A stretch of DNA of 64,000 nt, from NCBI GenBank assembly GCA_023416735.1, contig JAEZGX010000037.1, positions 24,338 through 88,337 on the forward strand, in the 5' to 3' direction. How positions within the stretch are numbered: position 1 is the first letter of the stretch; the number at the start of each line of letters is the position of its first letter. The notes under the pieces are model-generated. The model did no database searches, was not told the DNA's origin, and saw nothing but the letters and a program-made list of their open reading frames with translations. The DNA is from Verrucomicrobiota bacterium. GTDB lineage: Bacteria > Verrucomicrobiota > Verrucomicrobiia > Opitutales > Opitutaceae. Below are positions 16,725 to 25,141 of this stretch, piece after piece. Made by a program: the position numbers and the translations under genes.

Positions 16725-17952
16725 TGCGCAACGCCTCCACCGGTTTCAACCGTGCCGCCCGCCACGCCGGCAGCAATCCCGCCAGCGTCGAAATCACCAC
16801 CGCGCACACCACGATCATCATCACGTCATTCGTCGAGGTATGCGCCGGCAAATTGCTGAATTGATAGAACCGCGTCAGCACCTCCTGGCTGCTCGTCAGC
16901 TCCGTGAACACGCGCACGAAATCGTTCCGGAAATGCAGCGCGCCAAATCCCAGAGCCAAGCCAAACGCCGTGCCCACGATCCCGATAAACAGTCCCTGAA
17001 AACAAAAACACGCCGCCACGTGCCGCGACTTCCCGCCGAGTGCCCCCAACAATCCGATCTCCCGCGTTTTCCGCACCACCGAAATTAGCAGCGAACTCGT
17101 CACCGAAAACGCCGACACCACGATGATGAAGGTCAGCAGGAAAAAGATCATGTTCTTCTCCAGCGCCAGGATGAACAGGAAGTCCTGATTCGCATCCATC
17201 CACGAGCGCGCCGTCATGTAGGCGCCGGGCGGCAGCGCCGCATTGATCCGCGCCGCGCCCACATCCGGATCGAGCCCGGGCGCGAGCTTCACGTTGATCC
17301 CGTGGATCCCGTCCCGCAGCCCATACAGATCCTGCATGGTCCGCAGCGTCACGATCACCATCGAGCTGTCGAGTTGCTGATGCCCGACTTCGAAAATCCC
17401 CACGACCTTCAACTCCCGCGGCAGAAAAACCTCATCCCGTTTCAACCGCTCCAACAACAACGGCGAATACACCTCCACCGTATCGCCCATCCGCGCCCCA
17501 ATCGTAATCGCCAGATTCGCGCTTAAAATAATCGAGTCGTCATCCAACGCGTCCAACGACCCGAGCCGCACATAACGTTCGATCGGCACCACGTCTCGCA
17601 CGCGTTCGAGATCGAGCCCGCGAATCGCCGGATACGCCGGACGCCCTTCGCACTCGAGCATCACCACGCCATCCGCAAACGGCGCCGCCGCCACCACGCC
17701 TTCGACTTTCTCGATCCGCTCCAACACCGCATTGGCATTGTTCACATACCCATCCGCGCGCACCTGCACGTCGCCTTCCGTCTCCACGATCATCCGGCGA
17801 ATCTCGTGACCAAATCCGCCCATCACGCTCGTCGAGATGATCAACAACGCCACGCCCAACGCCACGCCCAGCATCGAGATTGCCGTAAAAAACGGAAACC
17901 GCCGCCCCGTCGGGAAAAGCTGCTTCAGAGCGAGGTAGAGATACCAAGGCAT
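16717..17952 (-). CDS. lolC: Lipoprotein-release permease, LolC/LolE family
   Basis: A 411-residue FtsX-fold permease with one N-terminal membrane helix (SMLGVALGVALLIISTSVM), a large periplasmic domain (about 45-270), and three C-terminal helices including FLLTFIIVVSAFSVTSSLL and VCAVVISTLAGLLPAWRAA. The motif RKTREIGLLGALGG is the usual coupling-helix region. Only one permease gene is present beside lolD, so it may work as a homodimer (LolF-like). Translation overlaps lolD by 8 bp. Confidence 0.9.
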   Translation of the reverse strand: MPWYLYLALKQLFPTGRRFPFFTAISMLGVALGVALLIISTSVMGGFGHEIRRMIVETEGDVQVRADGYVNNANAVLERIEKVEGVVAAAPFADGVVMLECEGRPAYPAIRGLDLERVRDVVPIERYVRLGSLDALDDDSIILSANLAITIGARMGDTVEVYSPLLLERLKRDEVFLPRELKVVGIFEVGHQQLDSSMVIVTLRTMQDLYGLRDGIHGINVKLAPGLDPDVGAARINAALPPGAYMTARSWMDANQDFLFILALEKNMIFFLLTFIIVVSAFSVTSSLLISVVRKTREIGLLGALGGKSRHVAACFCFQGLFIGIVGTAFGLALGFGALHFRNDFVRVFTELTSSQEVLTRFYQFSNLPAHTSTNDVMMIVVCAVVISTLAGLLPAWRAARLKPVEALRSE

Positions 17953-17959
17953 GAGAGGC

Positions 17960-18034
17960 GATAAGCCGTAAGCTCTAAGCTGTAAGCTGCAAGCGGATCG
18001 GCGGAAGCTTAAAGCTTACAGCTTATCGCTTATA
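17960..18034. repeat. Inverted heptad array NNTAAGC / GCTTANN
   Basis: The left arm has five exact-phase heptads (GATAAGC, CGTAAGC, TCTAAGC, TGTAAGC, TGCAAGC; 17960-17994). After 12 bp the right arm has four units of the complementary form (GCTTAAA, GCTTACA, GCTTATC, GCTTATA; 18007-18034). It occupies the spacer between lysS and lolC and could fold into a long imperfect hairpin. Confidence 0.92.
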
Positions 18035-18047
18035 GCCCGCCGGCGCT

Positions 18048-19532
18048 TCACGCGCCGGGCCTCAACTGCGGAAACAAAATCACATCCCGGATGCTCTCCG
18101 CTCCCGTGAGCAAGATGCACAACCGATCGATCCCCACGCCCATGCCACCCGCTGGCGGCATGCCATGCTCGAGCGCGAGCAGGAAATCCTGATCGATGTT
18201 CTGCTTCTCCTCGCCCGCCTGCTTCTCGAACATCTCCCGCTGCACATCCGGATCGTTCTGCTCCGAATACGCCGGCGCGATTTCCATCCCGCCAATCGTC
18301 AGCTCGAACACATCCAGCACGCTCGGATCTTCCTTGTTCAACTTCGCCAGCGGACACAGCTCCTTCGGCAAATGCGTGATGAAGGTCGGCTGAATCAGCG
18401 TCGGCTCGATCTTCTTCGAGAAAATCTCGTTCGTGACTTCGAACTCTTCCCAGCCGGGATGAATCGACAGCCCCATCGACTCCGCCTTCGCGATCTTCTC
18501 GGCCTTCGAACGCGAAAACCATTCCGCATCCCCCGTCGCTTCGACGATCAGATCCTTGTAACGCACTTCGCGCCACTCGCCGCCGAAATCGATATCCTGC
18601 CCGCTCGCCGCGTGCTTGATCTTCAACGATCCGTCCGCCGGCTTGATCACGTCGCGCACGAGCGTCGTCAGCATGTCACGGATCAACGTCATCATCCCGC
18701 GATAATCGCTATACGCCTCGTAAACCTCCAGCATCGTGAACTCCGGATTGTGCCGGCGCGACACGCCTTCATTCCGGAAAATCCGCCCGATCTCGAACAC
18801 GCGATCGAACCCGCCCACCAGCATCCGCTTCAATCTTAGCTCGGTCGCGATACGCAAAAAGAAGTCCACGTCCAACGCATTGTGATGCGTCACAAAGGGC
18901 CGCGCCGCCGCGCCGCCCGCCGTGCCTTCGAGCACCGGTGTTTCCACTTCGATGAACTTCCGGTCCTCGAGAAAACGCCGGATGTGCGACACCACTCGCG
19001 AACGCAACATCAGCCGCGCCCGCGACTCCTGATTCACGATCACATCCAAATACCGCTGGCGATACACCTGCTCCGGATCGCTCAGTCCGTGAAACTTCTC
19101 CGGCAGCGGTCGCAGCGCCTTGGATACGAGCGTAAACGCGTCCACGCGCACCGTGACTTCGCCCGTCTTCGTTTTGAAGAGCGTGCCGTTCACGCCGATG
19201 ATGTCGCCCAAATCCAGCTGCTTCTTGAAAACCGTGTAGCGCTCCTCGCCCAGCACGTCTTTGCGGAAATACAGCTGAATCTGCCCTTGCTGATCCTGGA
19301 CCTTCACGAACGAGCTGCCGCCCTGCACGCGAAAGGTCACCAGTCGCCCCGCGACCGATACATTCACCGCGTAATCCTGCCCGTCGACATACAGCGCTTT
19401 CGCGTCGGCCGAGAAATGCGTCGGCGCGAACTCCGCGCGAAACGGATCAAACCCCGCCGCCCGCATATCCGCGAGCTTCTGGCGCCGCACAGCATGCTGG
19501 TCGTGCGTGATGTCTTGAGGGATGTCGCTCAT
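18048..19532 (-). CDS. lysS: Lysyl-tRNA synthetase, class II
   Basis: Charges tRNA-Lys with lysine. The 494-residue protein has the N-terminal OB anticodon-binding domain (VSVAGRLVTFRVQGGSSFVK) and the class II core with motif 1 near IRRFLEDRKFIEVETPVL, motif 2 VFEIGRIFRNEGVSRRHNPE and motif 3 GGMGVGIDRLCILLTG. ATG 19532 (MSDIPQD) is preferred; the longer frame to 19604 adds a basic tail without support. It heads the minus-strand block leading to lolC. Confidence 0.95.
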   Translation of the reverse strand: MSDIPQDITHDQHAVRRQKLADMRAAGFDPFRAEFAPTHFSADAKALYVDGQDYAVNVSVAGRLVTFRVQGGSSFVKVQDQQGQIQLYFRKDVLGEERYTVFKKQLDLGDIIGVNGTLFKTKTGEVTVRVDAFTLVSKALRPLPEKFHGLSDPEQVYRQRYLDVIVNQESRARLMLRSRVVSHIRRFLEDRKFIEVETPVLEGTAGGAAARPFVTHHNALDVDFFLRIATELRLKRMLVGGFDRVFEIGRIFRNEGVSRRHNPEFTMLEVYEAYSDYRGMMTLIRDMLTTLVRDVIKPADGSLKIKHAASGQDIDFGGEWREVRYKDLIVEATGDAEWFSRSKAEKIAKAESMGLSIHPGWEEFEVTNEIFSKKIEPTLIQPTFITHLPKELCPLAKLNKEDPSVLDVFELTIGGMEIAPAYSEQNDPDVQREMFEKQAGEEKQNIDQDFLLALEHGMPPAGGMGVGIDRLCILLTGAESIRDVILFPQLRPGA

Positions 19533-19606
19533 GGAACCGCGCAGGCTGAAGCCCCCCCGCCCCCTGCGCAAACGGATTTTCACCCACTCACGGCCGTTCT
19601 CCAAAT

Positions 19607-19641
19607 AATCGAAAATCCAAAATCGAAATTCGAAAATCTGC
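19607..19641. repeat. Heptad array AATCNAA, five units
   Basis: AATCGAA, AATCCAA, AATCGAA, ATTCGAA, AATCTGC in perfect 7-bp phase, between the GH67 gene and lysS. No inverted partner arm is visible nearby. Confidence 0.85.
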
Positions 19642-19643
19642 CC

Positions 19644-21863
19644 CTACCGCGCCCCCGGGTGCCCCGGCGCAAACGGAATATTCACCGCCTTGTAATACTC
19701 CAACGAATGCTCCGCCGGCTCGACACCTTCCGGCAGCGCCCGCTTCGAAAACGTCTGGAAATACAACAAACACGAATCGCGCCACTCGCGCGCCTCGCGT
19801 TCCTGCCGCGCGAGCAACGCTTTCACATGCGAATAACGCGGCTCGCCGATCGGGCTCTTCGGCAATGCGTCCCACGTCTTCTGCCACTCGCGCACCGTCT
19901 CCACGCCTCGCTGATAATGCAGCGCGATCTCATCCCACAACGTCCGCCCGCTCTTCATCTGATAATCCCACGGCAAATGATGAAACCACAGCAGCAGGTT
20001 GTCCGGCGTCGTCCTCGGATCGCCCCACACGCGCTGAATTTCCGGCGCATACTGCTCGAGCGCATTCGACCCTGTCTTCGTGCGATCGAAACCCATCCCT
20101 TTCTCATCCGCGCGATGATAATAAACCGACGTCCAGTCCGCGCGTCCCGCCTCGTCCACCCACGGCCCCGGTCCGTGATGATGTCCTTCGGCCATGATGT
20201 GATGAATGCCAAGCGGCATGGAATAGTTCACGACCGTTTCCCGCGACTCCATCAGGATCGACGTGATCGGGTTCACCAGCGCGGGATCGTTCCCAAACGT
20301 CATCCGCGTCCACTCGTCCGCAATCGTCGCCGAATCGAGCTGATGATCCCACGCGAGCCGGCCGTAAGCATACCAATTCGCCTGCGCCATCGGATGGCCC
20401 GTCCAGTTGCGTTCGTCGCCGATGTTCGACACGCCCGCGATCACCGAAATTCCGTGATGATCCACGCTGCCGTCGACGATCTTTCCGACCGTCGTGCCCG
20501 GCCCGTTCACAAACGTATCCGCATCCAGCACCTCCTCGAACAGCGGCGCGAGAAACGCGATCTGCGTCCCGCTGCCGAGATACTCCTGCGTGATCTGTAG
20601 TTCCAACGCCAGCGGCGTCTTCGGCATCGCGCCAAACAACGGATGAAACGGCTCGCGCGGCATGAAGTCGATCGCGCCGTTCTTCACCTGCACGATCACA
20701 TTGTCGCGAAACTGCCCATCGAGCGGCACGAACTCGTTGTAGGGCTGCTTGTGCCGATCCTCCGGCTCCTCGTTGCTGTAAACAAACGCCCGCCACATCA
20801 CAATCCCGCCGCGCGACTGCAACGCATCCGCCAGCATGTTCGCGCCATCCGCGTGATTACGTCCGTAGTTCTGCGGCCCCGGTTGCCCTTCCGAATTCGC
20901 CTTCACCAGAAACCCACCAAAATTCGGAATCAGCGCATAAATCTCCTCCACTTTGTCCGCCCACCACTTGCGCACCGCCGGATCGAGCGGATCCGCTGTC
21001 TTCAATCCGCCGATCTCCACCGGCGCACTGAAACGCGCCGTAAGATAAACACGGATACCATACGGCCGAAACTCGCTCGCGAGCGCCGCCACCCGCTTCA
21101 AATAATACGGCGTCAACACCCGCGCATTCGCGTTCACATTCGTCAGCACCGTGCCGTTGATCCCGATCGACGCGCACGCGCGCGCATAATCGCGATACCG
21201 CGGCGACATGTATTCGGGAATGTGAAACCAATCCCACAACGACTCGCCCGCATAACCGCGCTCGACGAAGCCGTTCAGATTATCCCAATGATTCAACAAC
21301 CGCCGCTGTATCCGCGGCCCGGTGACAATATTCAGGTTCTCGATCGGCTGATTCGTCTGCAGGTGCCGCAACAGCGCAAACGCGCCGTAGAGCCACCCGA
21401 TGTCGCGATTCGCCACGAGCAGGATTCGCCGCTGCCCCTCCACCGTCACGCTCCGCAAGATGAATCCTTCCTCGCTCGCGACACGCAGATCCGCCTCGCT
21501 CACCAGCGCGTTGATTTCCGGCTGACGCGGATTGCCCAGCACGAGTGCGCCCGCGCGCGTCGGCTTCGCCACCACCGGCACATCGACCCCAAGCAGGCCG
21601 CGCAAACCCGTCGTGAGTTCATCGCGAATCGCATTGATCGACCCCATCGCCCAGGGCGAGCGCGGCGTATCCGGAATCACGATCTCTGTGATCGCCGCCG
21701 TGTAGCTCGCGCGCAGCGACTGATCCGCGATCGGATCGTAACGCAGCCACAGGCGATAACCGTCTTCTTCCGTCGCCCGCGATGCAACGGCACTGACCAC
21801 GAACAAGGCGCAAGCCAGCCAGCGGGCCGCGCCGGCAGAGAACGTGAAGGAGGAACGCATCAT
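19644..21863 (-). CDS. aguA: Alpha-glucuronidase, GH67
   Basis: Removes 4-O-methyl-glucuronic acid from the non-reducing end of xylo-oligosaccharides. The 739-residue protein matches GH67 over its length: NHWDNLNGFVERGYAGESLW, the acid-residue segment LVKANSEGQPGPQNYGR, the catalytic-pair region PLDGQF...QVKNGAIDFMPREP, and WFHHLPWDYQMKSGRTLWDE near the end. An N-terminal signal peptide (WLACALFVVSAVASRA) suggests periplasmic action, whereas many GH67 enzymes are cytosolic. Start: ATG 21863, or ATG 21860 directly after it. It is the last gene of the xylan cluster. Confidence 0.93.
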   Translation of the reverse strand: MMRSSFTFSAGAARWLACALFVVSAVASRATEEDGYRLWLRYDPIADQSLRASYTAAITEIVIPDTPRSPWAMGSINAIRDELTTGLRGLLGVDVPVVAKPTRAGALVLGNPRQPEINALVSEADLRVASEEGFILRSVTVEGQRRILLVANRDIGWLYGAFALLRHLQTNQPIENLNIVTGPRIQRRLLNHWDNLNGFVERGYAGESLWDWFHIPEYMSPRYRDYARACASIGINGTVLTNVNANARVLTPYYLKRVAALASEFRPYGIRVYLTARFSAPVEIGGLKTADPLDPAVRKWWADKVEEIYALIPNFGGFLVKANSEGQPGPQNYGRNHADGANMLADALQSRGGIVMWRAFVYSNEEPEDRHKQPYNEFVPLDGQFRDNVIVQVKNGAIDFMPREPFHPLFGAMPKTPLALELQITQEYLGSGTQIAFLAPLFEEVLDADTFVNGPGTTVGKIVDGSVDHHGISVIAGVSNIGDERNWTGHPMAQANWYAYGRLAWDHQLDSATIADEWTRMTFGNDPALVNPITSILMESRETVVNYSMPLGIHHIMAEGHHHGPGPWVDEAGRADWTSVYYHRADEKGMGFDRTKTGSNALEQYAPEIQRVWGDPRTTPDNLLLWFHHLPWDYQMKSGRTLWDEIALHYQRGVETVREWQKTWDALPKSPIGEPRYSHVKALLARQEREAREWRDSCLLYFQTFSKRALPEGVEPAEHSLEYYKAVNIPFAPGHPGAR

Positions 21864-21909
21864 GGTTTTCAATGTAGGAGGTCGTTCGGGGTTGGGTTCG
21901 CCATCGTCT

Positions 21910-22407
21910 TCAATTGAAGGCGCGCTCGGAATCGAAGCTCTTTTTCCATTCGGCCACGACACCGGAAAACATCAGCACCTCGATCTTTTCGATTACGGTC
22001 GTGGTCTCGTTCTCCTGCACCGGCTCCTGGATCATGCGCATCACGCCCGTGATCGGATCCACATAAGGCACCTCCTGCATGCGCGCCACAACCTGGCGCG
22101 TCTTGCCCTGCAGCCGCCGCTCGAAAACCCACACTTCGCTCGTCACGTCGTCGACCACGAAAGGCCGCACTTCCTTCGGCTCTCCCAACAACGTCTTGAG
22201 TTCGGCGCCCGGCATGCCCTTGCGCAAATCCGGACTGGGCGTCTCCACGCTCCGCGACGCCACGGCCGTCCCCGTCGGCGCCGAAGCACCCGGCGAAGCG
22301 CAGCCCGCCATCAACAGCGCTGCAGCCAGCGAAGCCGCCGGCGCGAAGCGCACGACGAAATCCGATGCAAATCCGCACCCGCTCACCCAAAGACGTGACG
22401 TAATCAT
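21910..22407 (-). CDS. Small lipoprotein with BamE/SmpA-like region
   Basis: A 165-residue lipoprotein. The signal ends in ALLMAGCAS, a good lipobox. The mature part has the pattern LRKGMPGAELKTLLGEPKEV...EVWVFERR, which resembles the BamE/SmpA fold (two helices then a beta-hairpin), followed by an acidic tail. It lies between GH8 and GH67 in the xylan cluster, with gaps of 39 and 46 bp, so it is probably co-transcribed. It may be an outer-membrane accessory factor; the role is not known. ATG 22407 is the start of the signal peptide. Confidence 0.72.
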   Translation of the reverse strand: MITSRLWVSGCGFASDFVVRFAPAASLAAALLMAGCASPGASAPTGTAVASRSVETPSPDLRKGMPGAELKTLLGEPKEVRPFVVDDVTSEVWVFERRLQGKTRQVVARMQEVPYVDPITGVMRMIQEPVQENETTTVIEKIEVLMFSGVVAEWKKSFDSERAFN

Positions 22408-22446
22408 GAAAAATTGAAACCGGCTCCCCCCACCGCGCATTTCCCC

Positions 22447-23655
22447 TCACCCCCGCGGCGCATCGTGAATCGTGAAGCGCCCGCCGACCTGCAGCAAAGC
22501 GAGTTGATAAAGCAGTCCGTCGTAATAACGCCACCGCCCTTCCGGCACTTCCGCATCCCACAAACGCTGCACGAACGGCCGCGCCAAATCCGGATCCGCC
22601 GCGAGTCCCGCCACCGCCGCCATCGCAAACATGCCCACCGAGGTGTCCGACGACAACGGCTTCCCCGCGAGCGTGAACTGATTCGCCGCGTTCGGCCCCT
22701 GCGACGCAAAGAACCGCAGCACCCGATTGCTCTGCTCCACCTGCCACGGATCGATCCGCCACCACGCATAATCGAGTGCCACGTTCGCCGGAGTCCGCCA
22801 CGCATCGAAGCGAAAATCGCCTTTGCCCTCGCCAAACTGGGTCGACGTGAACGGCCGGCCGTCGAAGTGCGCATACTCCGGCATCAATCCGGTCTCGGGA
22901 TGCGCCGCCTGGCGGAAAAATTCCCGACTCACCTGCGCCGCCTCCTTCCAAAACGCCCGGTCCTCCGCGTTCTCCGCCCAGCGCGCCCACAGTTCGTAAA
23001 ACGCCGGCAAGTGATACGAAGGATCGGTGAAGTTGCCCGCGTGTATGTTCGGCACGAATACGACCTGCTTCCGCTCTCGATCGAAAATCGACGTCAGCTG
23101 ACCCACGTGCGGCTTGTGCAACATGTCCCGCAGTAACGTCTGCGCTTCCGCCTCGTAGTTGAAAATGCCTTCTCCGCTCCCCCAGCGATGCGCCGCGAAA
23201 AACAACGCCATCGCAATCCACTCCTCGCCATCCGATGCGCTGCCGGGATCGATGATCGTCCCATCGAACTTGCACTGCCACGCAAAGTAGCCGCGCCGCG
23301 GCCCGTCCTTGTGCCGTATATGCGTCGTCGCCCACTTCCAAATCCGATCGAACTCTTCCTTCCGGTCCAGCTGCACCGCGATCATCAGGCCATACGAAAT
23401 ACCCTCCGACCGAACATCCTGATTCCCGATATCAGCGATGTAAGCCATGTCCGCGCCCACCGGATAATAAATCCGCTCGCGTTCATCGTCGCCGTAAAAA
23501 AGCCGCTGAAACCCCGCCTCGATCTTCGCCGCAACCTCGGCCTCCGACTTCCCCAACAGCTCCGAGAACAGATTGCGCTGCGCCGGCGCCGCCGCGGCCG
23601 ACGCACCGAAGAACACCATCACACACCCCAAAAAAATCGCTCTCCAAGCCGACAT
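22447..23655 (-). CDS. GH8 reducing-end xylose-releasing exo-oligoxylanase, paralogue B
   Basis: A 402-residue family GH8 enzyme of the Rex type, which frees xylose from the reducing end of xylo-oligosaccharides. The general-acid Glu lies in DVRSEGISYGLMIAVQ and the catalytic-base Asp in RFDAWRTPANVALDYAWW; PWQVEQSNRVLRF is also conserved. An N-terminal signal peptide (IFLGCVMVFFGASAAAA) directs export. It is a tandem paralogue of the gene at 23783-25027, about 60 % alike by eye. ATG 23655 is chosen; the longer frame reads into a dispersed repeat. Confidence 0.9.
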   Translation of the reverse strand: MSAWRAIFLGCVMVFFGASAAAAPAQRNLFSELLGKSEAEVAAKIEAGFQRLFYGDDERERIYYPVGADMAYIADIGNQDVRSEGISYGLMIAVQLDRKEEFDRIWKWATTHIRHKDGPRRGYFAWQCKFDGTIIDPGSASDGEEWIAMALFFAAHRWGSGEGIFNYEAEAQTLLRDMLHKPHVGQLTSIFDRERKQVVFVPNIHAGNFTDPSYHLPAFYELWARWAENAEDRAFWKEAAQVSREFFRQAAHPETGLMPEYAHFDGRPFTSTQFGEGKGDFRFDAWRTPANVALDYAWWRIDPWQVEQSNRVLRFFASQGPNAANQFTLAGKPLSSDTSVGMFAMAAVAGLAADPDLARPFVQRLWDAEVPEGRWRYYDGLLYQLALLQVGGRFTIHDAPRG

Positions 23656-23665
23656 AGACCGCTGG

Positions 23666-23690
23666 TCATTCTGAGCGCGGCGAAGAATCC
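23666..23690. repeat. TCATTCTGAGCG dispersed repeat
   Basis: TCATTCTGAGCGCGGCGAAG followed by AATCC, in the spacer before the second GH8 gene. It resembles a repeat word seen in many unrelated bacterial genomes. A shorter relative (TTCTGAGCGAAGCGAA) lies at 39872-39887. Confidence 0.65.
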
Positions 23691-23782
23691 AGCTGGATTT
23701 ACGCCCCACCGCTACGCCCCCGCCCTTCCTGGATGTTGAAAGACCCTTCATAGGAATATGCCTGCGCTTCCGCTCTCCGGGC

Positions 23783-25027
23783 TCACTTCGCTTCCGGCCA
23801 ATAAATCTGGAACTTCCCGCTCACCTCCAACAGCGCGATCATCGTGAGCAAGCCGTCATAATACCGCTTCCGCCCTTCGGGCACTTTCATGTCCCACAGC
23901 CGCTGCACGAAAGGCTGACCCACCCCGCGATCCGCCGCCAATGCCGCCGTCGCCGCCATCGCGATCAAGCCGGGCGTGTTCATGTCGGTCGACACAGGCG
24001 TGCCGTCGATCTTGAACCGGTCGGGAATGTTCTCGCCGTGCGACGCGAGAAACTTCAACACGCGATTGCTCTGCTCCACCTGCCAGGGATCCGCCGCCCA
24101 CCACGACCAGTCGAGCGCTGGATTGGAAAGCGTGCGCCACGCATCGTAACGGAAATCGTCGTGATTCCCCCACGGCGTCTTCCGCGGCGTCCCATCGAAA
24201 TTCGAGTAATCCGGCATCAATCCCGTCTTCGGATGTGCCGCATCCCGGAAGTGTTGGCGGCTCGTCTTTGTCACTTCCGCCATGAACGCGCGATCCGCCG
24301 GATCCGCCGCCCACTTCGCCCATAGCTCCGTGTAGGCCGGAACGTGATACGAGGGATCCGAAAACTCCGATCCCGGCGGATGCGGCGTGAACACGATCTG
24401 CTTCGCCTCGCGGTGAAACATGTTGGTCACCCGTCCGCGCTCCGGATCCTCATCCTTGTGCAACATCGTGCGCAGCAGCGTCTGCGCTTCCTGGCTGTAG
24501 TTGAAAATCCCCTCGCCATCGCCCCAGCGGTGCGACGCAAAAAACAGCGCCATCACGAACCACTCCTCGCCATCCGGCGCCGGCCCTGGACTCAACCGTC
24601 GACCATCGAACGCGGTGTGCCATGCGAAATAACCGCCCAAGGGGCCCGCCTCGTAGAACATGTAGTGCTTCGCGTATTTCCAGATCGCGTTGAACTCCTT
24701 CTGCCGGTCCATCTGCACGGCGATCATCATCCCATAGGACAATCCTTCGCTGCGGACGTCGTTGTTCTGAATGTCCGGCACATACGCCATTTCGCCCGGC
24801 ACCTCGTAATAAAGCCGCTGCGAATTCTCGTCGCCGTAGAACAGCTGCTGAAACGCCGCATTCACCTTCGCGTCGATCTCGGCGTCGCTCTTGCCAAGAT
24901 ATTCCTTGAATAAATTACGATACTGCCCGGTCGCAGCCGCACCTTGCGAAACAGCCGCGTGGACCGAAGTCGCGGACGCTGCGACGAAAACCGAAGCGAG
25001 GAAAACGCAGCCGAGGAGTTTTCTCAT
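23783..25027 (-). CDS. GH8 reducing-end xylose-releasing exo-oligoxylanase, paralogue A
   Basis: A 414-residue GH8 enzyme of the Rex type, with signal peptide (LLGCVFLASVFVAASATSVHA). The general acid is in DVRSEGLSYGMMIAVQ and the base in RYDAWRTLSNPALDWSWW. The order AWHTAFDGRRL, EEWFVMALFFASHRWG, MLHKDEDPERG differs from its neighbour mainly in loops, which may tune chain length or substituent tolerance. It lies between the symporter and the second GH8 gene, separated from the former by a strong hairpin. Confidence 0.91.
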   Translation of the reverse strand: MRKLLGCVFLASVFVAASATSVHAAVSQGAAATGQYRNLFKEYLGKSDAEIDAKVNAAFQQLFYGDENSQRLYYEVPGEMAYVPDIQNNDVRSEGLSYGMMIAVQMDRQKEFNAIWKYAKHYMFYEAGPLGGYFAWHTAFDGRRLSPGPAPDGEEWFVMALFFASHRWGDGEGIFNYSQEAQTLLRTMLHKDEDPERGRVTNMFHREAKQIVFTPHPPGSEFSDPSYHVPAYTELWAKWAADPADRAFMAEVTKTSRQHFRDAAHPKTGLMPDYSNFDGTPRKTPWGNHDDFRYDAWRTLSNPALDWSWWAADPWQVEQSNRVLKFLASHGENIPDRFKIDGTPVSTDMNTPGLIAMAATAALAADRGVGQPFVQRLWDMKVPEGRKRYYDGLLTMIALLEVSGKFQIYWPEAK

Positions 25028-25078
25028 GATCAAAGTCGGACGAGGGAAAGCCGTTGAAGTTTCGAAAGAGACAACAAA

Positions 25079-25138
25079 GCCGCGGCAGTTTCGCCGCGGC
25101 TCCGCTTTTTTCAAAGCGCGCGGCGTCTCCGCCGCGCG
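25079..25138 (-). terminator. Tandem GC-rich hairpins between symporter and GH8 genes
   Basis: Two stable hairpins: CGCGCGGCG/CGCCGCGCG (25117-25125 with 25130-25138, 4-nt loop) and GCCGCGGC/GCCGCGGC (25079-25086 with 25093-25100, 6-nt loop). Only weak U-runs follow on the minus strand; on the plus strand CTTTTTTC follows the 25079 hairpin. They may attenuate or stabilise the mRNA between genes. Confidence 0.6.
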
Positions 25139-25141
25139 AAA

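Noticed and set aside
17960..18034. CRISPR array
   Set aside because: Units are 7 bp with no spacers, arms are inverted, and there are no cas genes in the window.
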